From positions 682,001-746,000 of the forward strand of contig JAADJZ010000009.1 in the NCBI GenBank assembly GCA_011032825.1: DNA of 64,000 nt. The letters run 5' to 3'. Source of the DNA: Massariosphaeria phaeospora (Eukaryota; Ascomycota; Dothideomycetes; Pleosporales). Shown piece by piece: positions 46,826 through 59,126 of this stretch. The first letter of the stretch is position 1. Each line of letters opens with the position of its first letter. The position numbers and the translations under genes were made by a program. The notes beneath the pieces were generated by a model. That model made no database searches, had not been told where the DNA came from, and saw only the letters and a list, made by a program, of their open reading frames with translations.

Positions 46826-47189
46826 GTTGAGTTGTGAGGAAGGGAAGTGTGACGACTGCAGGGTGAAGTGTGGGTGGGCTCCGTCATGGCGTGGTGGAAG
46901 AGGAAGGAACGTGAGGTGGGTCGCGCCAACCACCTGCACCTTCACGAGGTAAGAGCGCCACCATTAGGATAGCATATCTAAGAGCGACTAACGGAGGTCC
47001 TTTTAAGTTGTTCCAACACGATGATCCCCCGGACGTAAACATCACGTCGGATACTCGCGAAGACTGCGCTGATGATAGCTTCTCTGTGTTCCTAGGATAT
47101 ATATATACACTTTGCTCTTACACAACCCACTGGTCGTCGACAAGGTACAGCCGCATTACCTTCTACCAACTTTTGCACTCAGGAACCGT
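46826..47189. other. intergenic between grx5 and 45637 gene
   Basis: 364 bases between the grx5 stop and the start of the next minus-strand gene. No gene; presumed promoter. A tatatatac run lies at about 47100. Confidence 0.5.
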
Positions 47190-47839
47190 TTATTGCGGCG
47201 GCTCAGACGGGGTTTCTCCTTCGGCAGGTAGCACCACGCCCTTCTCTTCCAGCATCTTCGCCAATGATCCGTCTTGATGCATGGTCATGACAATATCGCA
47301 ACCACCGACGAATTCCTTCTCAAGGTAAAGCTGGGGGATTGTCGGCCATTCGGAGTATTCTTTGATGCCTATGCGTTCCAAGCCGTCAGCCAATCATTCC
47401 ATTCAAGTCCCACTATCTGTCAAGCTTGCCACAGCGGTCGCCGAATCGTCACAACCTGGGGACGGATAACACATACCTTGCCTCAGATCGTTATCTTCTA
47501 GCACATTGAACGCAGTGAATTTTTCCGGATCCACACCCTGCATGCCCAAAATCTGTATTGTCGCTCTCGAGAACCCGCATTGTGGCGTCTCCGGTGTCCC
47601 CTTCATGAACAGTACGACGGGCGCTGAGGCTACAGCTTTATCGATCGCGGTGCGCACTTCGGTAGACAGCAAGCGGACTTGGAACGGTGTGACGAAGCGT
47701 GGGGCGGTTGCTGCAGACGGGAGAGGGCGAGCCGCGCGGGTTGCGGCTCGGAAGGCCTACGATCTGTCAGCGATGCTCTGATATGCGTACTAGACGTTGT
47801 GCTGGTACTGACCGACGGAAAAGCTCTTTTTGAGAACAT
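47190..47839 (-). CDS. grx5: mitochondrial monothiol glutaredoxin 5
   Basis: Grx5 carries [2Fe-2S] clusters from the Isu scaffold to targets in the mitochondrial matrix, bound through one cysteine and glutathione. Three exons give 161 aa: 47813-47839, 47477-47756 and 47190-47368. The presequence is Arg/Ala/Ser-rich ([19 protein letters not shown]), and its first 9 residues come from the first exon. The active site is the monothiol CGFS in [14 protein letters not shown], and the glutathione-binding segments are [22 protein letters not shown]. The tail is acidic and Pro-rich. The enzyme would serve clients encoded nearby, such as aconitase, though that is general and not evidence of co-regulation. 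Confidence 0.95.
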
Positions 47840-50800
47840 GATATGAGGTAGGGCGTGTGGCGGGGAGAGACGAAGGACGACAAAACCTTGAGACTTCCGC
47901 GTTCGCCGCAGATGAGGTCAGTTTTGCCAAGAATCTACACCACCAAAGTCTCCAGCTGCTTCCACCTCATCTTCCTCCGCAACAAGCAACCTCGAACCAC
48001 GACATACGAATTCTTCCTGAGGGACATCGATATTCTAAGACAATGATCGCACAGGTTAGATCATCACGAAAACCTCTCGTTAGGGCCCGGGTGTACGATG
48101 CATAGCAAGTCGCGCCCGTGGACATCGCATTGCCATTGCTGAAGATTTTAACAGCATTGCGCACGCGCCGCATCTACGATAGCTCTTAATTCTTGATCAC
48201 ACAATGTCCATCATGATAGCTACAATGGGGCTTGGCCGAGGAAGACTTGGTACGGTTGAGACCCTATGGCTTAAGGTTATGTAAGCTCGCCTTACGTAAT
48301 CCCCGTGCGCAGCTGTAGAGTCTTCTGTCCTATCTGCACGTAGATAGAAAGCATGCAACACTAAGAATACTATTATATTAACCTTCTTTCTCTGTACGCC
48401 GTGTACACTATACAAACCTCTACTCCTTGCCTATGACGTGTTGATCCTATCATCAGCTAGCTGTAGAGTCTATTCAACATGCACAATTATATATCTCTTG
48501 AACTGACAGACTAACGTTTAGCTCCGGAACGGTTTCTACACGAGTGAATCTAGTTCTTGCATGTGTTCTCGAAAACACAGTACTCGAATATGAAGGCTGG
48601 GGGTAGAGTACCTATGAAGAAAGGAGCAGCATTGGGGAAGAAGGCACCAGTTCATCCATAGAGCAGTGGGCATCACAGGACTAGGTCTTCCAAGTAACGT
48701 CATATACCACCCCCAGTCCCATTTCGCCCACAATCAACGTCAAACGCCGCTAACCTTTCCACACTGCACACTGCAAGCCCACTGCGAAACACATCAACAT
48801 CCGGCCGCCACCATCGGAATCTTCGTGCAGCACAACCTCCAAGGCTCACACGACGCATACCAACCCCCGAATCCCCGCCTCCCCAACGCATGTCATACTT
48901 TGATCTGGCTCTAGCCCGCTCCTCTTGCCACACACCCGAGATCCTGAAGCCCTGCTACTGCACCTAACGCGCCCTCAGTTTCACCGCATCTCCCCTCCTC
49001 GCCATCTCCTTCCGCAAGCGCCCTACCTCCGCGCAGTGTCCGATCGTCAACCGGGTACCGGGACAGCGGGGCAGTCGGCCTGCCGTGAGACGTAAGCTGA
49101 AACTTGTTGATATGCACTGTAGGGAGAAGCGAAGTGAGGAGAGCTAGGACTAGTCTAGATGCATGCTGTTCAACACGACCGTATGCATGGCGATGGATGC
49201 CGTGTGATGTCGGTACTGTTGTATAGACTTGCCTTGGCACGAGGAGTAGACATGGGCAGCTGGTAGGCAAGACACATAACATGCATCTGCAGGCCAAAGT
49301 GTCAGATTCCCTTCCACCACACCTGCCAACCAAACTCCGCATCTGCATCTAGAAAACCCGTTTACGGCTGGGCTCGCAAGTGGCTTTGCCCAAGCCCATC
49401 CACATCCAAATACACTCTTCCCCGCAGCGCACGAGCTGAGTTGAACTGAACTGAGCTGCTACCATCGATGATCGCGGTTGAAAATAGAACCATCTGCATA
49501 CAAGCATACCACTATCTACTGTATCGATCTCTGAGACAAATAGAGGCAGAGGCAGATGACGGGAGACGCAGGCTGGCAGACGATCGAGGCAGGTATGCGG
49601 GCCGAAAAAACGTCCGGCAGCACGCATACATACGCATACGTCTACACATACACGCATACAGACATCTGCACGCAATCAAGCGCACCCGAGATTTCAGCGT
49701 CCACAACTGCGCGATCCAGCATCCACCGCCCACAGTGAAGAGCCCAACATTTGGGAAAAAGAACCTAACATTTGGCGAACTCCTCACCGTAACGAGCACG
49801 AAAACACCATGACTCCATCCCTTCTCTCCAAGAAAAACATGTAGGAGACATCTAAATAAAGTCTCCCATGCATCCACCCCATCCATCAAGTGCCCGCACC
49901 ATGCCCAACGCAGCAAACCCTCCCTCCCTCCCAGCCGATCCTTCAGGCACCACCACCTACCTACCTGCACTACGCACCTGCACCCACACCGACACCACCG
50001 CCGCCGTCGATCACCCGCGCTCCGATCCCCCAAAGCCAAGGCCAAGCCAGGTCAAGTCCGGTCAGTCAGACGACAAGGCACAAGGCACCCAGGCGGCACA
50101 TGCATCCCAGGTCGCTTCGCTTCGCAGATCTCGCGTCGCACACATCTACCTACCGGTGACACAACACACAAGAGGTACCGCACACCCCGGGGGAGGGGAC
50201 ACGCAAATTCAATTCCCATTCTACGTAATTCCGTTGCCAGGTGCATTTTTTCACTCCACACAACACAAGCCCGCTGCGCCACCATGTGTACCACTCGATA
50301 CGAGTTCTGGGACATGACGTGCCAGTGGGATTTTTTTTATTTTCCCAGCACCGTGGTCGCGGACTGAGACAATGGCGGTGGCAAAGCGAGTCCATTCGGG
50401 ACAGCGGAGCATATCTAGAATCAGCGGTTGCGGGGAAGGCGTCGAAGAAATGGAATGACCTTCCGTTCGAAGGCTATGGGTGTCACGTATAGAAGCGTTC
50501 AGATATGCGCCGGACGAAGAGGCGCGTACAGATGACGGTGACGGAGGACGCTGCAGCTAGAACGGCGCTCTGCACATGTCCATGCAGCGCTCAACCATAG
50601 CTACAGTAGTCCAAACAGACACAGCGGAACCAAAAAGTAAAACGTAGTGTGAGAGACTTTGTGTCTCGTCTCGGGACTCTTCCATTAGAGGCTGCTGGAC
50701 CTCATCTAAGTAAGCCTAAACTGAACGCCTTCTACACTGGCGAAAAGCGGCCCCACCTAACCGAATAGGTCTTCTTCCCAAAATCTAGCACCCTATATTA

Positions 50801-51316
50801 TACATTGAAACAGTTGAATTTTTGTTTTTGGGTAACCATGAGACCATGACCCCAACGACTGCGCTTGCTGCTCAACGTCCGAAAGCGGACGGAGCGGCCT
50901 AGCCGCCGACAAACTGCAAACTGCCCGTGCCGAGAAGACATAAGAGAATTACTAGATACCAGCGACGTCAGGCGACCGACGACCGATGAGGGTAAATGAG
51001 AAAGGTTGGCTGAATAGCCGAGGCGATGCGCGAACATCATGCTGAAAGATTTTTGGACCCGTCATACACATTCGTAAACTCCCAATATTTGACCCGCATA
51101 CGGGACCCACAGATGCCGTCCGTGGAAAGGGTAACCTCTAATAGTCATGACAAATGAAATTCGTGATAAGGAGTGGTCGTGGCTCGAATGAGCAACAGAA
51201 GACACGGTCATACAAGTCGTACGTCGTAAACCGTGAGTAACGCGTAAAAGTTACAAACAACAACGGAAGTGGAATAATCGCACATTGATATCGGCAAGGT
51301 AGTGGTCACGCGCTTG
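47840..51316. other. 3.5 kb without a recognised gene
   Basis: Overlapping short frames on both strands (for example 49512-50045 minus) read like C/A-rich non-coding DNA. A CATACG-type repeat is at 49619-49660. No RNA gene or mobile-element ends could be seen. Confidence 0.5.
49619..49660 (+). repeat. ACGCATACA-type imperfect tandem repeat
   Basis: Imperfect units of CGCATACA alternating with CATAC(A/G) run for about 40 bases in the non-coding stretch. Confidence 0.7.
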
Positions 51317-52946
51317 CTATCGGCGCCGACCGCCAGCCGATGATCTTCCGAGGAAAGAACCAGGAAACTTCATGTCGCTGAAGAACTTGAAAAAGCCTCG
51401 TTTTCGAGGTAATGTCTCGTGGATTTGTGATGCGATCTGGATCATTGGGCCGACAATATCCTCGTCGCCTAGTTTCGGGAACTTGCCCTCGGCTTTCGGG
51501 TCGTGGAGCGTCGGCATCTTGCTGAGAGGTGCTGGTTCAAGTGGAGACGCTGGCTCTGGCTCTTCGCCCATGGTTGCAGCGCGCGTACGGGCGATGTCAT
51601 AGTTGGTCCTCCATATGCCGTCGATTTCTGCCCATTTTTGGTCCGTAAGAAGATAGGTTTTAGAAGTGACACCGTGGTGCTCTCCGGTCCGGACTTGGTG
51701 TTTGGTGAAATTGCGCCGCGCTTCCTCCCAATCAGTAAACAATTGCCCGAGGGTAGTGGTGTTACACGTCTCGGGCACATAGGGTTCCGGCTGTATAGTG
51801 AAGTTTGCGTGGCCTAGCTTGTTAACCCATTTGTCGGTAGGATCCGTCAGAACCATTGAGGGGATGTCGGAGGAAGGTACTAGGTGGCCGGGGCGTGATG
51901 CTTTGAACGAGGAAACTGATGGTTTTGAGGAAAGCGGAGGTGAAGGATATGCGCGCCCCGATGGAGTATCGATGGGAGTTGCGACAAGAGATTGGGTCGC
52001 AACAGCTGGTGACTGCAGTGGGGATTGTGCTGGAACGTCGTCGAAGCAAGTCTTTACCAGCATTGGCGGTAACAAAGGCGTGGTTGCGAAATGCTGAGCA
52101 TCCGACTGCTCGGCGTCCATGTCGAACGCATTGGCCTTTGCTATGTCAATAGGCGACGAGGTAATGGAGCCTTGCAGCCGTTCCCGGCTTCCTGCAGCGG
52201 GCGTAGGAGTTGCAGAAAACCTGTCGATCAGATCAGTCCCCTGGAACTGGTGGATGGAGCTGGTCATAGACGACGATCGCGTAGACGATACTCTTGCGGG
52301 AGTCGTGCTTCGAGACGTCCGGCCCAAAGTCGAGGTTCTTTTGCGGTCCCGCATCTTACGCTTGAGAGAGGGAAACCTATTCTCAAGCTTGTTGGTGATA
52401 CTCTGAGTGGTCGATTCCATGGACCTCCGACGCTTAGACGTGTGCGAAGCGGAATCACAGTTAATATACTGTTCTGCAAAGTCATATGCTCTTTCGATAT
52501 CAGCTTGTTGAAGAGCGTGCCAACATTGCTCTTCATAGCCTATTAATTGTTAGCATGTATTAAGACATTAGCAGTGCAGGTGGAGACGTACATTCGCAGC
52601 GGTCGGGGACAACGGTCACGTCGGAGACATCGGTAACATAGTCATCTTCGCGCTCAACGGGCTCCTCGGTGAGCTGGGGCAGCTTCCCAGAGGGATTGGG
52701 CGCATCAGCGGGATCATGCGTGGGCGGACTTGTCGAGAGCGAGGAGGTTGAACTGGGGAACCGGTAGTGGCCGCGCGAGCCAAAACCTGGCGTGGGCGGT
52801 GTCGAGCACTCGGATGCTGAGTAGAAACCAGAGTCGGCGCAGGAGATGACAGCCGAAGTAGGTTCAGAAGACATGTCGAGAGAGCTCTTGGACGACTTGC
52901 GGGCAGCGACGAGCTGGGGCAGGATGAGGGGCTTCATTTCGCGCAT
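51317..52946 (-). CDS. Ser/Thr/Pro-rich conserved fungal protein, 525 aa
   Basis: A protein of unknown function whose type is often seen annotated in Dothideomycetes as serine/proline-rich. Exons: 52592-52946 and 51317-52539; intron donor GTACGT, acceptor TAG, phase agreement. The N-terminal 118 residues are acidic and Ser/Pro-rich with VTDVSDVTVVPDRCECYEEQCWHALQQADIERAYDFAEQ across the intron. The middle is disordered with many Ser/Thr-Pro sites (possible CDK/MAPK substrate). A conserved block occurs near 360-430 (NFTIQPEPYVPETCN, LFTDWEEARRNFTKHQVR, LTDQKWAEIDGIWRTNYD). The basic end (FKFFSDMKFPGSFLGRSS) could bind membranes. No domain was recognised. ATG 52937 is an alternative start. Confidence 0.85.
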
Positions 52947-54129
52947 GTTGTGGGTGGGTGTCGGGGCTGGACGTGAATTTTGGCGACAGGCGCTGGGGTC
53001 CCATTACCAGCTCAACTTATAAGAGGGCCAGCAGCGCGAACAGTCCAGGGCCGGGTCTTGACGGCGATGCTGTAGAGCGTTCCTGCTTGGGATAGAGTGG
53101 CGGGGCGCGAGGGTTTGGAGGGTGCCACGACAGAGCAGGTCCACGTAGGTCGTCGGTCGGTGGTGTTTATGCTGGCCGCAAAGAGTCAGCGCCCGTCGGC
53201 GGCTTGATTGGGACGGCGACACGTGAGCGCGGCAGCTGGAGCGGCAGGACCTGGAACTGTGGCACCGCGCGAGACGTGGGCGGGCGATTGGAACGAGTGG
53301 AAGCAGCGCAGAGGCGGGCGTGAGCGAGGGAGCGACAGCAACAATAATAAATAACTGCGTCGAGTCTCGAGCAACGAGGCACTGGCTCTGGCTCTGGCAG
53401 CAGCTGGCACTGGCTCTGGCACACGGGCACTGGCGCCGTTTTGGGCGGGCAGGCTGGGGGCACACTTGTGGGCAGCAGCTGGCCCGGGGGCACTACGGCG
53501 GGCAGGCAGGCGCGCCCCTGTCGTTTTGCTCGTTTTGCTCCGGCCGGAAGGCGCACTGGGGCCTGGGCAGAGGGCAGCGAGGACAGCGCGCAGGGGGGCA
53601 TCGCCAGACCCATGACGCGCGCCGCAAGAAATCCACCGTCTACCGCCGTCTACCAGCGACTACGCGTCCGAGGCGACACCACAGCGCATCTTGCAGACGG
53701 GCAGCCGGGCAGCGAGCAATAATGGCGTCGACGGCGCCGTCGTCCCGCGCGCCTTGCTCAGCGCTGCTTCCCCGACTCTAGCTTCAACGACTCAGACGGC
53801 CCCGCCCGCGGTCGCACGCATGGCTGCGATGCTCTGCCGCCGCCCTGTGCCACCCCCAAGTTGCTTGTAGCTGGTCGACCACGGACGACTTCCGCTCTCA
53901 TGAGACGGCGCCGCTGTCTCGACGGCCGACGGCTCGCCAGGGCCCAAGTTGTTGGTGCCGAGGGGAGAACAGCCAGGCTCCCCGTGCGCAGACGCTCAAT
54001 TTTTCTTTTCTGACGCCGTCTCGTTGGTGCAGAGGGCCAGAGGCGAGAGGCTCCACCGGTTCCCACCCGGTATATGGCAACGCCAATAAGCTCTGCAGGT
54101 ACCGTCGAAGTTTTCACCAGCGCAGTCAG

Positions 54130-54157
54130 ACAGACGACGACAGACGACGACAGACGG
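54130..54157 (+). repeat. (CAGACGACGA)n short tandem repeat
   Basis: Ten-base unit CAGACGACGA in two full and one partial copies, in non-coding DNA upstream of the 52946 gene. Confidence 0.75.
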
Positions 54158-54580
54158 CTTTCATCGTCCAATATGCGTTGAGCGCTCACTCTGTTGCTTC
54201 TTCCGAGCTCGTGATACGGAGCGTGGGTTGGTGGGCATCGCCATATGCAGTCTGGCAGACCATGCCAGGGTGACATACGGGGCGGTGCCGACCACACTGT
54301 ACTGGCTGGCTCGATGGCTCCGTCCGTGGTCTCTAGGCTCGCCTACCTTCGCCGTGTCGCATGATGACATCGGTCTTTCTGCCCTCTGCCAGGTCGCGGA
54401 AAAAGAGAAGAGGGAGGCCAGGAACCAAAGCAAACGCCTCGGTTTCGAAACGCAGAGGCAGTCAAACAAACACACACGCGCAGCTCCCTCCTGACCGGTG
54501 TCCAGCCTCTGCCCCGTGTCACACTGAAGGCTGAGGAAACGAGCGAGGATGAGACGCTCCACCAGTGTCCGGGTTGCGCC

Positions 54581-54600
54581 CAGCACCCAGCACCCAGCAC
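54581..54600 (+). repeat. (CAGCACC)3 short tandem repeat
   Basis: Nearly three copies of CAGCACC in non-coding DNA. Confidence 0.75.
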
Positions 54601-56144
54601 GGCGAAAGAATCAGATGGAAGCCGACGAGTCGCGAGGCAGGTTGACGTCGAGCAGAGACGAAGCGTCAGGTATCAGCCGCCCGGCCTATCGGAGCACGGC
54701 GCTCACAGCTAGCCGTTGAGCCGCTGCTGATTGGCACTGATTGGCATGCAGCCCGGCCAGCCTTCTTTTGTGTGCAGCCGGGCCCTGTCCCTGTCGTCGG
54801 CGCACCTTGCCAGGCACGCCTTGCGCTGTCACCACTCATGTCAGGCACCACTTCCACTTGCTCTTGTCTGCAAGCCTCACTGCCCTCAGCAGCCAGCGCA
54901 TCACTAGCAACATGTCCTCTGCGCCCACCCCCCCCGCGCGGGTTCCTGAGATGCCAGCTACACCTGTCATTCCTCCATATGCTCTCGAATCTCGATTGCC
55001 CGCTCAGTGCACTCAAGGACGGCTTGATCGCCACGCCATCACTGAAAGAAGAGCAGAGCATGCGATCCCGCGATCTGCCTTCCCGGGCCTCTGTTACCGA
55101 GCTCGATATTGGCCGCGACAAGGCCCAAACAGGCAAAGCCCCCCCCAAAATTTTGTCTGCTGGGACAGGGGCGCCCGGCTTGTCCTTCTCCGACCATGAC
55201 GACAGCCCGGGTCCAGCCAGTCGGCGCAACGTCTGGCCGCTAACATGTGCTTGCCGTCTTGGTCATGTCTCCCTCTCGCCTCGAAGACACGGCACAGGTG
55301 ACAGCAGCTGAGCAGCCAGCGGTGCGCTTGCTCGGGGGTCTAGGGGGAGCGGGTCGGTCAAGCGATCCGTTTGCTCTGCTGCCGTTGCTCAACCACGCAG
55401 AACGAAAGAGCCGGTGGGTTTGTGCAGATGGCAGCGCCCAGGGACAAACGGTACTTCCGGAGCAGTCCACGTTGTCTTCATGTGGCTCCCCTGGCGGTCA
55501 GTAAAATTGCATTTTGCCAGATGAACCAGGAATGGGCACCCGGCCAGTAGCAGCTCGGCTTCTTACGTCCCTATTACGATCCAGCGGTCGAGAAAACAGA
55601 CGACGTGGTGGTTCGTGATTTAGCACACTCTACAACCCAGCCGCTCGCGTGCCCTTGACCGTTTCTTCAGGTACTGCGGCCCGTTCAACAATGCTGTCAC
55701 TCCAGGTTTGGATGCAGTGTCTGCACGACCTGTATGCGAAAAATTGACAACAGGACATGATAGGTGAGCTTCAGTTGATATGCCTCGAAGCGGACGACTT
55801 CCCCGCAATGCGGTGGTCAAATTCTACACGATGCAGAGACAACGTCGACGTTGACAGCAGAGCAGTGAGTAAGCGCGGAGACATCTCCATGGCGGTAAAC
55901 GCAACTGATCGGAAGCTGACGTGAACTTGACGACACCGCTCACTACTTACTGCTCAACAGAAAATGGAATTGTGCCGATGCTGAGATACCAACCGGCGCT
56001 GGCTCCGAACTTCTCACTACGAAGACTTGCACATTCGACATCGTGCAGGAGTAGTGTTCAGGATCTTCTACAGTATCAGCTTACCCACATCTCCCGGCCA
56101 TCAGCATGGCAGGTACCGCTCGTGCTAGCGTCATCAAAACCTTC

Positions 56145-58389
56145 TCATACCCAGTACCTACTCCACAGTTCCTTCTGGGCCTCTGTGCCTTCGAACTGGC
56201 GCAGATTGTAAGCATGTGCGCTCATCACTAGTAGCAAACGATCGGCAAACACGTACCCGGAAATCGACTTTTGCAATGTCTTGGAACCCCTCGGATAGTT
56301 TGGGCTCGCGGTATCTTGATGCGAACCCGGTGAATGCGAGTTTTGGGAGAATAGTTCGTTGCTCGGGATTTGTCTAATTTGTTCAACTGTTAGTTACCAT
56401 CGGCGTACGCCGTTGTCGTCGGATTTATTGGGTGTTGAGGATCCCAGATGCCCTCTCCATGTCGGGCTTCTCCACCGGCTAACCTCATAAGGCAACACTT
56501 CACGAAGAGATACTTCGTGTTGAGGAAAAACTTACATCAGAGCCAATATTCAAGGCGCGGACGGCGTCATTGTGCTCGCACAGCTTTGCAGGTGCCGTGA
56601 ATAGCACGCATCGAATAGGCACATTCTTCTTCTTCGCTAGCGCTATCCAATGCTGTCTTGTTTCCGGGTCTGCGTTGGTGTTGTCTGTTGCAGCAGTTAG
56701 TCCACGAGACTAGACTCACTCAACGTGAGTGAATGTGGGGAAGGAAACGATCGATCTTACCAACGACAACGCTTGTTCCCTCGTCGAGGAGTGCTGCAGC
56801 CGACTGGAGACATTTATCGCGCTGTTTCAACGTGTTACTCAAAGAGCGGGGAAGCTGTAGCACAGCACGTGCCGGCAATTCTGTCTATGTTGGGTATACA
56901 ATGGACCAGGGCGGCTTACAGTCTTTAAGATGTCTTGGTTCACACGACTATAGCTCAATGGCTGCAGATTATTCCAGTAAAACGACGACTTGCCAGCGCC
57001 TGGACTGCCGCAGAATAGAACAATCTCGACGGGACTTGTCTTCGTAAACGAGGTCGGGACGTCTGAAACTACAGTCAGTGTTCTAGTGGTTGCCTCTCTT
57101 CCGCGTGGCTGGCGATCCCGGAACGTACTTGCAGATGTCGACTTCACAGCCCCCTCGTCGTGGAGGTAGGCGGTTGGCTCAAACGTCCTCACGAACGGTC
57201 GCGCGTCTTCCTCCAAGAAGAACTCCTCAGGGGTCCTAAACGATATGCCTATATTCGCGGCGAGGTCTCTAGAGAAACAGTCAATCTTGGCTCAATAAAA
57301 CAACGACCGAACGCATATGCAGAATATAATAGAACAGTTACACACCTGTCAACGCATGAATGGTCTTTGGACATGCCGGGCACTGCATCTCGTCCGCCCG
57401 CGTCGCCGACGAAGAACGACGCCGCTACATCCGCTGCGTCTGCGGCTTCGAGATCGTAGTCCTCGAGGAGCTCGTGCCACATGCCCGCTCGCGGCTTTCG
57501 ATACTGGTCGCGGCCCGTCGCCGCATACACAGACACACAAGGCAGATCGAGCTGGGCGAGCACAGCATCAACCTTGGCCTTGAAGTCGGCCAATCGCTTT
57601 TGGTCGCTCTTGACAGTCTTGGGGTCGCCCTTTAGACTGATGCCGCCTTGGTTGCTCAACACCGCGACTAGATATCTGATCACCGTTAGCCCATGCGCAC
57701 TACTGGTCTATCACGATCCTCAACAGAATTTGTTATGGATGGATTTAGTGGGAAGACGGGGGTTTGGAGGGAGGGAGGCAGCCTCTTACCCGTCCTCGTA
57801 GAGACTCCGCAGTTTCCCTGGAACGCTGCCGTGCCACCACTTCCAGTCTGTTGCGTCGCGGCCGAAGCGTTTGCCAGATGCCGACGTGATCAGTGTGGAG
57901 TCCTACGGCATGATGTTAGGTATCAATATATGGTCTATGCAAGCTCGGTGTACGATGGGGTCGACAGCATCGTGTGTCGTGTGTCATGTGTCATATAGAT
58001 AGATTCTCGAACTGCAGACAGAACAGCACAGAACAGCACAGAACAGAACAGAACGTACAAAGTCAAATGCAGCTACTTTCCGCTTGCCCTTGATCGCCTT
58101 GGCCGTCTGCAGTGCGCCGTACCGCCCGATCAGCAGCGTCTCGTTCACGACCCGCCAAGCCATTTTCTCTGGCTCTTTCTTCGATGCTGGTGTGAAGAAG
58201 TTTGCGACTGCTTTGCCTGGGCCGGAAATGTCAGTCGTCTGTTTAGTAAAACGCGGGGGTCGGTCTACAGAATTGCGGGGGAGTCTGCTCACTCGTTGTT
58301 GTGGATTGCTGGCGCCGTTTCGAGGGCGGTGGAGATACGCGCTTGTCGTGGGAGCTGGGTCGCTTTCCTAGGGTGGGGCGACCTGTCAT
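56145..58389 (-). CDS. pnk1: bifunctional polynucleotide 3'-phosphatase/5'-kinase (Pnk1)
   Basis: Repairs DNA single-strand break ends by removing 3'-phosphate and phosphorylating 5'-OH (PNKP/Pnk1). Ten exons give 452 aa: 58293-58389, 58059-58216, 57902 down to 57790, 57346-57675, 57129-57268, 56920-57062, 56761-56821, 56536-56684, 56257-56373 and 56145-56195. All junctions agree in phase. The first 40 residues are basic (KRPSSHDKRVSPPPSKRR, likely nuclear), then KAVANFFTP resembles a PIP-like box. The HAD phosphatase has motif I DFDSTL, split by an intron, followed by VLSNQGGI and FVGDAGGR. The kinase domain has Walker A GSPGAGKSS, VNQD, and VVVDNTNADPETR. No FHA domain precedes it, as in fission yeast Pnk1. 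A GAACAGCACA repeat sits in intron 2. Confidence 0.95.
58021..58053 (+). repeat. GAACAGCACA tandem repeat in a pnk1 intron
   Basis: Units of GAACAGCACA (twice) then GAACA (twice) lie next to the donor site of pnk1 intron 2, running to within a few bases of it. A GTGTCGTGTGTCATGTGTCAT run lies 30 bases away in the same intron. Confidence 0.8.
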
Positions 58390-59126
58390 GTTCAGGTGGA
58401 GATAGTAGACGTGATGATAGGCGGGGCGCCTCGCCGGCTCGGTGGATGGGGTGTTAAAACAGGCTCGTAGTTAGTATTGTTGGGCGAAGGATGGATGGAT
58501 GGATGTTGATGGCTCTCGAGGTTGTCGCAGGTGGACGTTTGACGCGGTCTCGCGCGGGCACGTGCGGGAATAAGGGCTATCACTTCACTTTTCACTCATT
58601 TTACTTTTCACTCACATAGCTTTCACTCACTTAGCTTCCTCTCACCTTAGCTTTCACTCAGTTCGCTTTCACTTAATTTGCTTTCACTCAGCTTTCACTC
58701 AGTTCGCTTTCACTTAGCTTTCAACTGAACAAGGCCTCGCTCTGAGCTCGCGCAAAGTTTCTCTGTACTTCACCTTTTACTAACTTTATATGTAACTTAT
58801 GACTAAGGCGTTGCATGTCTCTCTATCACGAGGTCTGCAGCACTGAATTAAGTGAGAACCCTATATCATTACTGCCTGTACAAAGTATTGGTTCCATGTG
58901 CCTTGCAGTCCTAAGCCGCCGAGCAGTGCTGTCTTGCCAATAATACTAGGCTGGGTTTATGCGAAGGCCCTGGCCAGACCTCGCAGAATATTGATGACGA
59001 GAGAGCCTAGTATTGTATAACCAATGTGAGTTGATACGACCAAGCTACACGGAAGGCTGACTATGTAGCTCGTGCCTCTGGAGTAGTGAGCACACTTCAG
59101 TGTTGGTGCATGAGCACTCTCGCAGC
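58390..59126. other. intergenic between med18 and pnk1, with minisatellite
   Basis: Upstream of pnk1 and downstream of med18, both minus strand. Mostly A/T-rich on its right side. Holds the TTTCACTCA-type repeat array. Confidence 0.6.
58581..58726 (+). repeat. TTTCACTCA/TTAGC imperfect minisatellite
   Basis: About nine imperfect units built on CTTTCACTCA, with spacers such as GTTCG, TTAG and CATAG, run for about 145 bases, 190 bases upstream of the pnk1 start. The plus strand is almost purine-free over parts of it. Unit spacing is irregular (about 10-18 bases). Confidence 0.85.

Larger units (their letters stand above)
52947..56144. other. 3.2 kb GC-rich stretch without a confident gene
   Basis: Promoter of the 52946 gene and 3' flank of pnk1. 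GC-rich DNA gives long random frames on both strands (for example 53758-54297 minus, 54772-55311 plus). Two plus frames at 54.74-55.5 kb read slightly protein-like but show no homology I recognise. Contains the repeats at 54130 and 54581. Confidence 0.45.

Noticed and set aside
53758..54297. 179-codon minus-strand open frame
   Set aside because: Low-quality composition, no domain, sits in GC-rich DNA with frames open on both strands.
54741..55504. Possible multi-exon plus gene (frames at 54741, 54772, 55247)
   Set aside because: Some stretches read protein-like but the frames cannot be joined by clear splice sites and no family was recognised.
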